A stretch of DNA of 64,000 bases from Bacteriovoracales bacterium (GTDB lineage: Bacteria; Bdellovibrionota; Bacteriovoracia; Bacteriovoracales; Bacteriovoracaceae). Numbering within the stretch: the stretch's first letter is position 1; each line of letters starts with the position of its first letter. The translations under genes and the position numbers were made by a program. The DNA lies in the NCBI GenBank assembly GCA_030149295.1, contig JASBRV010000102.1, positions 124,001-188,000 on the forward strand. Direction: 5' to 3'. The notes under the pieces are model-generated. The model searched no databases and was not told where the DNA came from. It saw only the letters and a list, made by a program, of their open reading frames with translations. Of the stretch, positions 1 to 9,854 are shown in pieces.

Positions 1-825
1 AAGTCCATAAGCCACCCTAGAGAACTCATGGATATGGGAAAGAAAATAGACCGTCTTCTTCGTTCTCACTACAGAAGACCTCAAAAGACGAGAGAAAAGC
101 TTCGAAGCTTTATGACGGCCCATAAAGAAGAACTTCGTGAACACTACCAATCAAATGACCTACATCCTTTGGCAAGAGCTCAAACTCTCGCTCAAGTGGG
201 TCAATGTTTTGAGAGTGAACTCAAACCTCAATGTGAGGGAGTCGAGAGTCAAATGATGAAATCAAAAAAGGTAACAACCAAGGTATCAGGACTATTTTAT
301 CACCAAGGCTTTCATGCCTATAGAGACTACACCATTTCACAGGCACCTTATGGTCATCATATTTCTATGAGTATTCCTCTCATGCTTGAAGGTGATATTA
401 CCCCAGAAGAAGCAAATGATATACTGGCACAATGGAAAAGAACTCTAGAAGAATTTTACAATCAACACCAAAGCATTCGTTTCCAATTTTCTTTTCAATT
501 TGTTTCACAAGATGAGGAAAAAGTTGTTCACCTCCACCGATGCTATAGCGCCTCTTATATGAGCACTAGCTGTGAAAGACCAAGCCAGCCAAATGCCAAA
601 AACTTTGTCCTCACCATGGATAAGGATGTCTTACTTGAAGAAGTTGGTCACAGAATGGGACTTTTTGATGAATATGAATTCTATTACTACATCTTTAATC
701 CGCAAGGGGCGCGGGATTCCTTCATGGTGGCAAAAGAAAATTACAAACTCTACCCCCATCATCTTGAGCAAATCCTTCTCCCGCAAACAAGTTGTCTCAA
801 TCAAGAGAAAAACAATTATAAATAA
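1..825 (+). CDS. Zincin-like metallopeptidase-related protein, 5' end probably outside the window
   Basis: Frame is open from base 1 through the ATG at 28. C-terminal LLEEVGHRMGLFDEYEF resembles HExxHxxGxxD zincin motifs. Confidence 0.5.
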   Translation, partial: KSISHPRELMDMGKKIDRLLRSHYRRPQKTREKLRSFMTAHKEELREHYQSNDLHPLARAQTLAQVGQCFESELKPQCEGVESQMMKSKKVTTKVSGLFYHQGFHAYRDYTISQAPYGHHISMSIPLMLEGDITPEEANDILAQWKRTLEEFYNQHQSIRFQFSFQFVSQDEEKVVHLHRCYSASYMSTSCERPSQPNAKNFVLTMDKDVLLEEVGHRMGLFDEYEFYYYIFNPQGARDSFMVAKENYKLYPHHLEQILLPQTSCLNQEKNNYK

Positions 826-1517
826 AGATCAAAGCGTACGGCTTTACTCTCCCAAGAACTATTGCGATTTTCTAGTAGCATAGGGTCTCTTGGTGACCTT
901 TTAATAATAAGGCGGGGGCACAATTGCCTAAGCCTTTTAGCGACTTCTACGGCATCTTTATCCGCACCAATCACCTGATGAAAGAGCGCCATACCTTTGG
1001 TGGGTTTCGCTTTTCTTTTTTGGCCATCGTCAAACATAGGATCAAAATAGATAGGAGCCCTCCAGGGGTTCTCACTGATTTCCCCAAAATGAAGAATGAG
1101 ATTTTCTTCCATAAAGCCTTCTAAAATCTGAGCGGCCCTTTGAAGGAAGAAAATTTTCTGTTGCCGTTCAAAACCCTTTACTTTTAACCCCGCTGCTAAA
1201 AATAGCGCAGAATCTTTACCAAGCCCGACCGTCGCATCAATAATCCATGAACCCGCCTTTTGACCCGAGGCCTTAATGAGAGGGTTTTGTTTAAGTCCCC
1301 TCTCACGGCTCCACTTGAGAAAGCTCTCATCCCAGCTAAAATAAAGAGGTTTTTGGCCACTAGGTGTATAAAGGCCAACGCCGCCAGCATCGATAAAGAC
1401 TTCGCCAACCGTTTCTTGCCCCACTCGTATCCAATTGACGTCAAAACCCCATACATTTTGTTGCAGGATATCAAGTTTAAACTTAGGCAAAGTGCTTTTG
1501 ACGTGAACTTCTAACAT
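816..1517 (-). CDS. rsmJ: 16S rRNA (guanine-N2)-methyltransferase RsmJ-like
   Basis: IIDATVGLGKDSALFLAAG SAM-binding motif; YFDPMF...K...F..V(I)GAD and IIKRSPRDP typical of RsmJ/YhiQ. Confidence 0.8.
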   Translation of the reverse strand: MLEVHVKSTLPKFKLDILQQNVWGFDVNWIRVGQETVGEVFIDAGGVGLYTPSGQKPLYFSWDESFLKWSRERGLKQNPLIKASGQKAGSWIIDATVGLGKDSALFLAAGLKVKGFERQQKIFFLQRAAQILEGFMEENLILHFGEISENPWRAPIYFDPMFDDGQKRKAKPTKGMALFHQVIGADKDAVEVAKRLRQLCPRLIIKRSPRDPMLLENRNSSWESKAVRFDLYL

Positions 1518-1622
1518 AGTGGGCTTATTCTACCCTTATGGGACTAGAAGAAAAGCCGCCATTCGTGGTAGATTCCTTGAAAAACCCATAACTTGTAAAT
1601 CCCTTAGAATCGAGGAAGCTTA

Positions 1623-4600
1623 ATGATGTTTTCTTACGAAGAAACCGAAGCCAAAAATCAAAACAGTGTCACCAGTGAGCATCTCAAGAGACTGCCCTAT
1701 AATCCAATGGAGCTGGCGCGAGAATTAAAGACGTTTTATATTTCTGCGAGCGACAACGACATTTCAGACATGCTGAGTGCTATTGGTGTTGAAAAACGAG
1801 AAGAACTTTTTTCTCACCTGCCCTCAGATATCATGATGGATGAAGCCCAGCATGTAGGAAAGCTAGGAGAAGCTCTTCCCTATGGCGACCTTGTTGACCA
1901 TGTGGAATCCCTCGCACAAAAGAATAATACTAAACCCTGTTTTATCGGAGACGGACTTAAGTGGGCTGAAGTTCACCCCATCGTTCCCTTCGTTTGTAAT
2001 ATTCGTGGACTCACCACCGCCTATACGCCTTATCAACCAGAACGCTCTCAAGGAACACTCCACACTCTCTGGAACTACGCTTCTGGTATTGCTAAGCTAA
2101 CCGGCTTTGAAGCCATCAATGCATCTTTGTATGAGCGATCAACGGCACTTTTTGAGGCCCTTAATACTGCCCTTAGAATAAAGAAAAAAGCCAATAAAGT
2201 TATTGTCACCGCAGGACTTTATCCTGGAGACTGGGAAGTCCTTAAAACCCTAGCCAAAGAGACAAACCTAGAAATTCTGAAGGCTCCGTTGAATGATTCG
2301 GGTCTTACGGATATGGATTCCCTTAAATCTCTCATCGAAAAAGAGGGAGCGGAAAATCTTGCGGCCATTACCATTCAGCAAATCAACAATCTTGGAAAGT
2401 GTGAATGCGTCCACGAACTCACTGATTTCATTCATTCTCAAGGACTCCTTACTATTGGTGTTATCGATCCAGCCACTCTTGCGGCAGGAGGCCTTACTCC
2501 TCCTAATCAATGGGGAGAAAACGGCGCGGATATGATCGTAGGCGAAGGTCAAAATCTCGGCATCGGTCCTAACTTTGGCGGGCCAGGTCTTGGCATCTTT
2601 GGCATTCGTTTTAATGATGAAAACAAAACGGCCATTCGCTCAACGGCAGGTCGTTTTGTAGGAAGAGCAAAAGATGAGGATGGAAAGGACTGTTTAGTGA
2701 TGGTTCTCTCTACGAGAGAACAACATATCCGCCGTGAAAAAGCGACTTCCAATATTTGTTCTAATCAAAGTTATCTTGCAACCATTGTGGGAGCTGCCCT
2801 TCTCGCCAAAGGTGAAGAAGGACTAAAAAAAGCAAACTTAATGGCAAGAGAAAGGGCCAGTCAATTTGCCCACTTTATTAATGAACAAACGAGCCTCAAC
2901 CTCCTCTACCCAGACACTCCTTTCTTCAATGAAGTCGCTGTTGAGACAAACGTAAAAGCGAGTGAATTGATAGAGAAAGCCCGCATCTTTGGTCTTCACA
3001 TAGGTGTCGACATCAGCGACAGGGCCGGTAAGCCTTCTGTTTTAATTTACTTTAACGAGGCTCAAAGCGAAGAAGACGTTGCTAAGCTCTATCAGTTTTT
3101 CCGTGAAAACTTTCAAGGAGAAGGCACAGAGTCTGATGTGGCCGATCTTCCAAAAGAATTTTTAAGACAAGGTGAAGTAGGCCTTCCTACTTTTAGTTTT
3201 GAAGAGCTAAAGAGCTTTTACACCAAACTTGGTGATATGAACGTAAGTCCCGATGATAATATCTATCCTCTCGGATCCTGTACCATGAAGTATAATCCTT
3301 ATATCAATGATTATGCGGCAGGGCTTTCAGGCTTCACTGATATTCACCCACAAGCTCCCTTAGCTGATGCTCAAGGATCTTTAGAAGTTCTCTATGAAAT
3401 CCAGGAGCAATTCAAAGCGATCACTGGTCTTCCAGCTGTTACAACTCAACCCGTGGCCGGGGCTCAAGGCGAACTGGTAGGCATTAAGATGTTCCAAGCC
3501 TATCACCGCAAAAAGGGAAATGAGGCAAAAAAAGATATTGTTCTTATCCCAGCGTCAGCTCACGGAACTAATCCGGCCACAGCAACTATGGCCGGCTACA
3601 TCACCAAAGGTCGCGGTGACAGCGCAACTGGCATCGTCACCATTGGTGCCGATAGTGAAGGCCATATTAACTTTGAAGAACTAAAAGAATGTGTGGCCAC
3701 TTATGGAGAGCGCATCTCCGGCATTATGATCACCAATCCTAATACTTCAGGGATTTTTGAATCCAAGTTTAAGGAAATCGCCGATCTTATCCACAGTGTC
3801 GACGGCCTGGTTTACATGGACGGCGCCAATATGAATGCTATCGCTGGATGGCTTGATCTTGATAAAATGGGGGTTGATGCTGTTCACAATAACCTCCATA
3901 AAACTTGGACTATCCCTCATGGTGGTGGTGGACCCGGTGACGCCATTGTCGCCGTAAGCGATAAACTTGTCGATTTCCTTCCTGGAAAACAAATCATTAA
4001 AAAAGCGGACGGAACTTTTGATGTTGAAACCCCAAAAGATTCCATGGGAAGTATTCACCGCCACTGGGGCAACTTTGCCCACAAGGTGCGTGCTTACACT
4101 TACATAAAGGCACTAGGGGGCCATGGGGTTAAAGAAATGGCAGCAGTGGCGGTTCTTTCTGCAAAATATCTTTTCGCTAGACTGAGAGATCTCTATCCGA
4201 CACTGCCTGCAGGTGCCGACCAAGTACCCCGCATGCACGAATTCATACTGACCATTTCAAAAGAAACCTTTGAAAAGATACAAGCCGCAGGCACGCCAAA
4301 AGCTCAAGCGATTGGAAAGATCGGAAAACTCTTCTTAGATTTTGGGCTTCATGCACCAACAGTAAGTTTCCCGGAACCCTTTGGTCTTATGGTAGAGCCA
4401 ACTGAGAGTTTTTCTAAAAAAGAGCTCGATGACTTTGTAGAAGTTTTAGTGGGTATTCATAAGGTTCTCGAAGAAACACCAGAGGTCTTAACCACAGCAC
4501 CTCACTTCACTCCCGTGAGAAAAGTTGATGAAGTAGGAGCAAACAAAAATCTTATTTTGTCTGGTGATCTCTCTACTCTTCCAGAACTTCCAAAAAATAT

Positions 4601-4685
4601 TATAGAACCAGGAAAACTTAAGGAAATGGGCACCAATAAAGTTCTCGCCGAAATCCTAAAGGCCCATCAACAACGCCACCAATAA
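1623..4685 (+). CDS. gcvP: Glycine dehydrogenase (decarboxylating), single chain with P1-like and P2-like halves
   Basis: YPLGSCTMKYNPYIND, IPASAHGTNPATATMAG and PLP-lysine motif NLHKTWTIPHGGGGPG; N-terminal half matches GcvPA (RGLTTAYTPYQPERSQGTL). Confidence 0.93.
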   Translation: MMFSYEETEAKNQNSVTSEHLKRLPYNPMELARELKTFYISASDNDISDMLSAIGVEKREELFSHLPSDIMMDEAQHVGKLGEALPYGDLVDHVESLAQKNNTKPCFIGDGLKWAEVHPIVPFVCNIRGLTTAYTPYQPERSQGTLHTLWNYASGIAKLTGFEAINASLYERSTALFEALNTALRIKKKANKVIVTAGLYPGDWEVLKTLAKETNLEILKAPLNDSGLTDMDSLKSLIEKEGAENLAAITIQQINNLGKCECVHELTDFIHSQGLLTIGVIDPATLAAGGLTPPNQWGENGADMIVGEGQNLGIGPNFGGPGLGIFGIRFNDENKTAIRSTAGRFVGRAKDEDGKDCLVMVLSTREQHIRREKATSNICSNQSYLATIVGAALLAKGEEGLKKANLMARERASQFAHFINEQTSLNLLYPDTPFFNEVAVETNVKASELIEKARIFGLHIGVDISDRAGKPSVLIYFNEAQSEEDVAKLYQFFRENFQGEGTESDVADLPKEFLRQGEVGLPTFSFEELKSFYTKLGDMNVSPDDNIYPLGSCTMKYNPYINDYAAGLSGFTDIHPQAPLADAQGSLEVLYEIQEQFKAITGLPAVTTQPVAGAQGELVGIKMFQAYHRKKGNEAKKDIVLIPASAHGTNPATATMAGYITKGRGDSATGIVTIGADSEGHINFEELKECVATYGERISGIMITNPNTSGIFESKFKEIADLIHSVDGLVYMDGANMNAIAGWLDLDKMGVDAVHNNLHKTWTIPHGGGGPGDAIVAVSDKLVDFLPGKQIIKKADGTFDVETPKDSMGSIHRHWGNFAHKVRAYTYIKALGGHGVKEMAAVAVLSAKYLFARLRDLYPTLPAGADQVPRMHEFILTISKETFEKIQAAGTPKAQAIGKIGKLFLDFGLHAPTVSFPEPFGLMVEPTESFSKKELDDFVEVLVGIHKVLEETPEVLTTAPHFTPVRKVDEVGANKNLILSGDLSTLPELPKNIIEPGKLKEMGTNKVLAEILKAHQQRHQ

Positions 4686-4698
4686 ATCAAAAGGTGCA

Positions 4699-4812
4699 AA
4701 AGGTGCGTGATACCTTTCACAACTCACGGCATTAAGTTTTATTTAAGTAAAAAAGAGGCTCCCTATGGGAGCCTTTTTTATGCGGTGAATCTTAAAAGGT
4801 ATCACGCACTTT
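4699..4812. repeat. Inverted pair of AAAGTGCRTGRYACCTTT-type elements flanking the terminator
   Basis: GTGCGTGATACCTTT (4703-4717) is the exact reverse complement of AAAGGTATCACGCAC (4795-4809). Confidence 0.75.
4751..4780. terminator. Bidirectional rho-independent terminator between convergent gcvP and the DUF885 gene
   Basis: Perfect 8-bp stem AGGCTCCC-TAT-GGGAGCCT flanked by A-run and T-run. Confidence 0.85.
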
Positions 4813-6589
4813 CGTGGACCCAAGTTTTGACGAGCTCTTCCATGACGTCGAGGGGAACGGCCCCTGAACGAAGGATAACATCGTGAAAAGCGCGGATATC
4901 AAATTTATCTCCGAGTTCCTTTTTGGCATAAGAGCGAAGATCGAGAATCTTTTTCATCCCAATTTTATAAGCCGTCGCTTGCCCAGGATTAACAATATAG
5001 CGCTCAATGCCCTTCATAATTTCAAGCTCGGCATTAGCGGTGTTTTTGGTAAGGTAATCAATGCCTTTTTCACGAGACCATTTCTTATAGTGAAGGCCCG
5101 TGTCCGTCACCAAACGACAAGCTCGCCACAGCTCCATACTTAAACGACCAAAGTCACTATAAGGATCTTCATAAAAGCCAAATTCTTTAGGAAGAAGCTC
5201 TGAGTATAAACCCCAACCTTCACCATAAGCTGTGTAACCACCTGTTCTTCTAAATTTGGGTAGTTCGGTTAGCTCACTTTGAATGGCATTTTGCATATGG
5301 TGACCTGGAAGTCCTTCATGATAGGCAAGACCCTCTAATTTGTATTTTGGCACATCGTTCATGTCATAAAGGTTCACATAGTAAATCCCAGGACGATCTC
5401 CAAAAAGCGGAGGACTTTGATAGAAAGCAATGCCTGCTGATTTTTCTCTATAGGCCTCTACGGCCTTTACCTTTAAAGGTGCCTTAGGAAGGGTTGAGAA
5501 CATTTTAGGTAGCGCCTTCTCCATATCGTCAATGACTTTACGAGCACGCTTTAAATAGGCTTGACGACCCGCTTGATTATCAGGATAGACAAACTTTTCA
5601 CTTGTTCTCATGTGCTTAAAGAAGTCCTGAAGAGTTCCTTTAAACCCAACTTTTTTCATAATCTCACGCATTTCACCGTGAATACGATCCACTTCAGCAA
5701 GACCAAATTCATGGACTTCACTTGGAGTCATATCAGTTGTCGTCATTCTCTTTAAGCGCCAACGATAATACTCCTCACCATCAGGAAGAGACCATGCTCC
5801 ATGATTGTCTTTTTTTTCTTTCTTGGCTTCTTTCATAAAGGCAATCAACTCGTCATAGACGGGTCTCACATATTCACCGAGGGCCTTAGCCGCTTCCCTT
5901 CTTAGACGCGCCTTTTCTGAATCAGAAATTTTAAGCTCTCCAACCTTCTTTCTAAAATCCGCATAAAGAGGACTTCTCCCTTCACCAGGAAAAGGAAAGC
6001 CTTTGATAATATTTTGAGAATCGCTAATGACCTTGTCATAAACAAAGGCGGGAGGAAGAATTCCCATTTCCTTTTGCTTTTTTACGTGGGCCATATTCTC
6101 TTTAAAGACGCGTTTAAATTCTTTGAGGCGAGAAATATAATCCTCAGCATCTTTTACACTGCTCACTCTATGCATATTAATCATAAAAGAGGGGGTGCCA
6201 CTGTGATAGCCAAACATTTGATTGAGCGGATAGCCGTGGTATCGCCATTTCCACCCCTCTATACTGTCCTCAACTCTTTTTTCAAAAAGCTTGTAACTGA
6301 GCTTCCCTTGGTCCGTGAGAGCTTCGTAATCGAATTCTCTCAACTTTTCCAAATTCTTCTTGGCCAATTCTAGCGATTCTTTATCAAACTCTTCGGTATT
6401 GTTATTGAGTTTGTCATAGTTAGTTTTTAAACCGATGTAGGTTTGCCACGTCGGATAACGTTTAACATTTTCATTGAAAACTTTTTCAAAGAAAGCATTT
6501 AATTTCTTAGTGTTTTCTTCTTTTTGCTCAGGAGTGTAAGTGGCACAAGCTCCCAATAAGAAGACAAGAAAAAATGGTAAAAATCTCAT
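4802..6589 (-). CDS. DUF885 family lipoprotein
   Basis: Signal/lipobox MRFLPFFLVFLLGAC; GLAYHEGLPGHHMQ motif characteristic of DUF885. Start set at internal Met. Confidence 0.82.
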   Translation of the reverse strand: MRFLPFFLVFLLGACATYTPEQKEENTKKLNAFFEKVFNENVKRYPTWQTYIGLKTNYDKLNNNTEEFDKESLELAKKNLEKLREFDYEALTDQGKLSYKLFEKRVEDSIEGWKWRYHGYPLNQMFGYHSGTPSFMINMHRVSSVKDAEDYISRLKEFKRVFKENMAHVKKQKEMGILPPAFVYDKVISDSQNIIKGFPFPGEGRSPLYADFRKKVGELKISDSEKARLRREAAKALGEYVRPVYDELIAFMKEAKKEKKDNHGAWSLPDGEEYYRWRLKRMTTTDMTPSEVHEFGLAEVDRIHGEMREIMKKVGFKGTLQDFFKHMRTSEKFVYPDNQAGRQAYLKRARKVIDDMEKALPKMFSTLPKAPLKVKAVEAYREKSAGIAFYQSPPLFGDRPGIYYVNLYDMNDVPKYKLEGLAYHEGLPGHHMQNAIQSELTELPKFRRTGGYTAYGEGWGLYSELLPKEFGFYEDPYSDFGRLSMELWRACRLVTDTGLHYKKWSREKGIDYLTKNTANAELEIMKGIERYIVNPGQATAYKIGMKKILDLRSYAKKELGDKFDIRAFHDVILRSGAVPLDVMEELVKTWVHESA

Positions 6590-6696
6590 TGCCTGCCCTT
6601 TGTTGGTTGGTAAAAATTGGGCAAATGCTAACAAATTTAATGAGAAGAGAACATGGCAAGGCGAGTCAACGTAATTAGACGGCCGAGCTTTTTTTA

Positions 6697-7836
6697 TTAA
6701 GAAAGATCATCACAATTGAGCGTGATTTTTTCATCGTTATAGCGCTTAAAGACTTTGCGTTTGACCGCGTAATCCACCTTTTTAAAGCCTTTTCCTTGCC
6801 CATTGACTTGGAAGTATTCATCATGACCTCCCCATGTGGGTCCAGATGACTCTGCTCTAAAGAAAAAATGATTGCCACGGCTTCTGCCATTAAGTGTGAT
6901 CGATTCACCCGGTTGGAGGTATTCAGTCTCCTCCAGCTTCATGGTGTCACTAAAAACATCTTGGTAACCAACATAGACTTTTAGATTTCTTGCTTTGTGA
7001 CAATTGTTTTTCACAACAACAGCATAGGTAGGAGCCCAGTTGATTTCTTCCACTTCAAATTGATTTTGGCCGCGGTCTTTAACGATGTCCTTCATGGCTT
7101 CAGTGTATTTTCCAAATGTCGTCAAAACATCTGAGCCGCGACTATGATTCTCACCAGTAAGAAGTCCAGTGATTGCAAAATAAGGTCCCACTTGTTCAAG
7201 AACAGGGGAGCCCACAGAATAGTCCCAAAAGTTACAAGTCGTATTATAAACACTGCCATCGATAGCATCACTAAAATTTGCCTTACACTTTTTTATTTCC
7301 ATTTTTCTTTGCTTAGATCTGTCTTGAAATGAGACGGTGACAATAGAGCTTTCTAAACTATGAGATAATTCTTGAAGATCATCTCTGTCTCGAAATACAA
7401 AAGGTGTCACGGACTCTCCTACCCATTCTTCAGAATCATGATTATGGGCCTCCAAAAGAACAAAGTTGCTATTGATCATCCCCATACCATCTCCTCGTGC
7501 CTTGGCATCGGAAAAGTCTTTGGGAGTCCAAGCTTTGGAGACGAGGTAGCGTTTCGGGTTGACGGAGCGAGTTCCTTTAAACCCAGGAATAAATTCAACA
7601 AGAGATTTTTTAGTTTTAGCATCATGAAAACAATTGGCGCTGGTGAGGATGTGGCGTTTCCCCACCACAACAGCATCACAATAAGAGCTTGACCCATCTG
7701 GCTTTTTAATTTCTAGCATGCCAAAGGAATCATGATTGTTGGCGTAGATTTTGGGGGAAAACAAGCACACTATAAATAAACTAGCTAGAGTCGCCTTCTT
7801 TAATGACAATAAGTCTTGTTTAAACAGTCCTTTCAT
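6697..7836 (-). CDS. Secreted trypsin-fold protein, apparently catalytically inactive
   Basis: Signal peptide; HILTSANCF (vs VLTAAHC), NSNFVLLEA (vs NDIALLKL), CNFWDYSVGSPVL (vs C...GDSGSPVL). Confidence 0.65.
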   Translation of the reverse strand: MKGLFKQDLLSLKKATLASLFIVCLFSPKIYANNHDSFGMLEIKKPDGSSSYCDAVVVGKRHILTSANCFHDAKTKKSLVEFIPGFKGTRSVNPKRYLVSKAWTPKDFSDAKARGDGMGMINSNFVLLEAHNHDSEEWVGESVTPFVFRDRDDLQELSHSLESSIVTVSFQDRSKQRKMEIKKCKANFSDAIDGSVYNTTCNFWDYSVGSPVLEQVGPYFAITGLLTGENHSRGSDVLTTFGKYTEAMKDIVKDRGQNQFEVEEINWAPTYAVVVKNNCHKARNLKVYVGYQDVFSDTMKLEETEYLQPGESITLNGRSRGNHFFFRAESSGPTWGGHDEYFQVNGQGKGFKKVDYAVKRKVFKRYNDEKITLNCDDLS

Positions 7837-7991
7837 AGCCTTGCCTTATGTTTTTCCATGTTTAGATACCCTCCCATTTTATAAAATTGACCAATTTAAT
7901 GACATAAAATTGAAAGGAATACCTCCTATGCTCATTTTTTAGACACAGAGCTTAAAATAGGCTACAACGTGCTCTAACACTAGGAGTTTAC

Positions 7992-9479
7992 GTGAATTTT
8001 GAACAATTTGACCTCAATCAGAACCTCATGGGTGCCCTTATGGCGCAAGGATATGAGAACCCCACCCAAATCCAGGAGAGGGCCATTCCACTGCTTCTAG
8101 AGACTGAAAATGACTTTGTTGGCCAGGCTCAGACCGGTACCGGTAAAACAGCGGCTTTTCTCATACCTCTATTAGAAAGAATTGATCCTTACAATCCTGT
8201 AGTTCAGGCCCTTATTTTAGCCCCTACCAGAGAGCTTGCTAATCAAGTGCAAAAAGAAGTGGAAAAATTGGCGGCTAATAGTGAAATGAGATCTACTACT
8301 ATTTACGGTGGTACTCCCTATGACAAACAAGAGCGCGCCCTCAAAAAAGGCAAACCCCAAATTGTAGTAGGAACGCCCGGACGAATACTGGATCTTATTA
8401 ACAAGAAAACACTAAAACTTCATGACTGTGAATTCTTTGTGATCGATGAGGCAGATGAAATGCTTAATATGGGATTTCTTGATGATGTCAACGAGATCAT
8501 GGAAAGCCTTCCTAAAGAGATTAAAACCTGGATGTTTTCTGCCACCATGCCAAAAGAAATTCAAAAGCTAGTTCAAAAACATTTCAACGAACCACAATTT
8601 ATTAAAACTAAGAATAAAACCTTAACTAATGAATCCATTTCTCAGTATTTTTGTATGCTAGAAAAAGGTGATTTCATCAAAGGTCTTAGAAGAATCCTTG
8701 CTTCTCTTAACCAAGCGACAGGCATCGTCTTTTGTGAAACGAGAGGAGAATGTAAAAGTGTCGCCGAAAAACTTCACGATCTTGGAGTTTCTTCTCTCCC
8801 TCTTCATGGAGAACTCAGCCAGTCCCAACGCGAATACGCGATGGAGCGTTTTAAAGCTGGTAAAGTGCAGCTTCTTATTTGTACTGATATTGCGGCCAGA
8901 GGAATTGACGTTCAAGACCTCAACATGGTGGTAAACTTTGGACTTCCTCGCCAGCATGAGAGTTATATTCACCGTATCGGAAGAACTGGTCGAGCTGGCC
9001 AAACAGGTATGGCGATTACTTTCATCACTCCTCGAGAAAAGAATAAAGTGAGAATGCTGGAAAAGACCACAGGTCAAAAGCTAGAAGCTTATGAGCTTCC
9101 GGATATTGAAACTCTTAAAACAGTAAAAGTGCAAACAGACCTTGAAAAAATGGCCGGTCTTAAAGCCGCGATTATCGAAAGAGGCACCGCCTTTAAAACT
9201 GATGAGTCTTATGAGATTTTTACTGATTTTTTTGATGACTTTACTAAAGAAGACATTCTTAAGCTTTTCTTTTCCAATCAATTTAATAAAGAGTTTCGTA
9301 TGCTTGAACAGGCCCTTACTTTGAAAAAAGCAAAGCCTTATAGAGAAGGAAAATTGAGAAAAGAAAGCCGTAACAAAAGAGACGCCAAGGACTCAAGACG
9401 CTCTTCTAGAAGAAACCGTGGGGCCGGCGAAGAAGGTCCTTCAAGACCGAAGCGCGGCGGGCGAAGAAGAAGACGTTAA
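7992..9479 (+). CDS. DEAD-box ATP-dependent RNA helicase
   Basis: GTG start; AQTGTGKT, PTRELANQV, DEAD, SATMP, RGIDV, HRIGRTGRAG; Arg-rich C-terminal tail. Confidence 0.95.
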   Translation: MNFEQFDLNQNLMGALMAQGYENPTQIQERAIPLLLETENDFVGQAQTGTGKTAAFLIPLLERIDPYNPVVQALILAPTRELANQVQKEVEKLAANSEMRSTTIYGGTPYDKQERALKKGKPQIVVGTPGRILDLINKKTLKLHDCEFFVIDEADEMLNMGFLDDVNEIMESLPKEIKTWMFSATMPKEIQKLVQKHFNEPQFIKTKNKTLTNESISQYFCMLEKGDFIKGLRRILASLNQATGIVFCETRGECKSVAEKLHDLGVSSLPLHGELSQSQREYAMERFKAGKVQLLICTDIAARGIDVQDLNMVVNFGLPRQHESYIHRIGRTGRAGQTGMAITFITPREKNKVRMLEKTTGQKLEAYELPDIETLKTVKVQTDLEKMAGLKAAIIERGTAFKTDESYEIFTDFFDDFTKEDILKLFFSNQFNKEFRMLEQALTLKKAKPYREGKLRKESRNKRDAKDSRRSSRRNRGAGEEGPSRPKRGGRRRRR

Positions 9480-9496
9480 TTCAATCTAGACCAGCT

Positions 9497-9579
9497 AAAT
9501 TACTCCCAATTGTTCTCTGTTAATTTGATAATAGAAATCAAGCTTAAAATAGAGAACAAATAGTTAAAGGGAGTAATTT
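9497..9579. repeat. Long imperfect inverted repeat in intergenic region
   Basis: AAATTACTCCC-aa-TTGTTCTCT (9497-9518) pairs with AGAGAACAA (9551-9559) and GGGAGTAATTT (9569-9579). Confidence 0.75.
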
Positions 9580-9854
9580 TAAATAGGTAGCATGAAATAA
9601 AAAAGAAAATGGAAGAGCGAAGCCTTTGCTTCTTCTTCTACAGGATTTTCACAGTTTAGAGAAAGGATGACACCAAAAGTTGGCACCAGAATAACCTCTC
9701 CTACAGGATTGCTCTAAACCTAAAAGCCACCTAAATTCAATATGATAAGGATCAAATAAGGAATCATTAAAGAAAAATGAACCTTTCATAGCTAAATTCC
9801 CATGACCTTAATTTAATCTTAACTAGAGAGAGAAACCAACCGAAAAGGTCATTG

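Noticed and set aside
572-883. 103-aa plus-strand ORF overlapping the first CDS and rsmJ
   Set aside because: It is a frame-shadow of the zincin-like gene; no RBS or domain signal.
1518-1622. Possible glycine riboswitch upstream of gcvP
   Set aside because: The 105-bp gap has no recognisable tandem glycine aptamer and is too short for one plus an expression platform.
3747-4082. Antisense ORF (111 aa) inside gcvP and similar antisense ORFs inside purL, purH, prfC and the DEAD-box gene
   Set aside because: They mirror conserved coding sequence on the other strand, with no RBS or domain signal; expected codon-bias artefacts.
8658-9077. 139-aa antisense ORF inside the DEAD-box helicase
   Set aside because: The helicase frame carries the conserved motifs; the antisense product has no recognisable motif.
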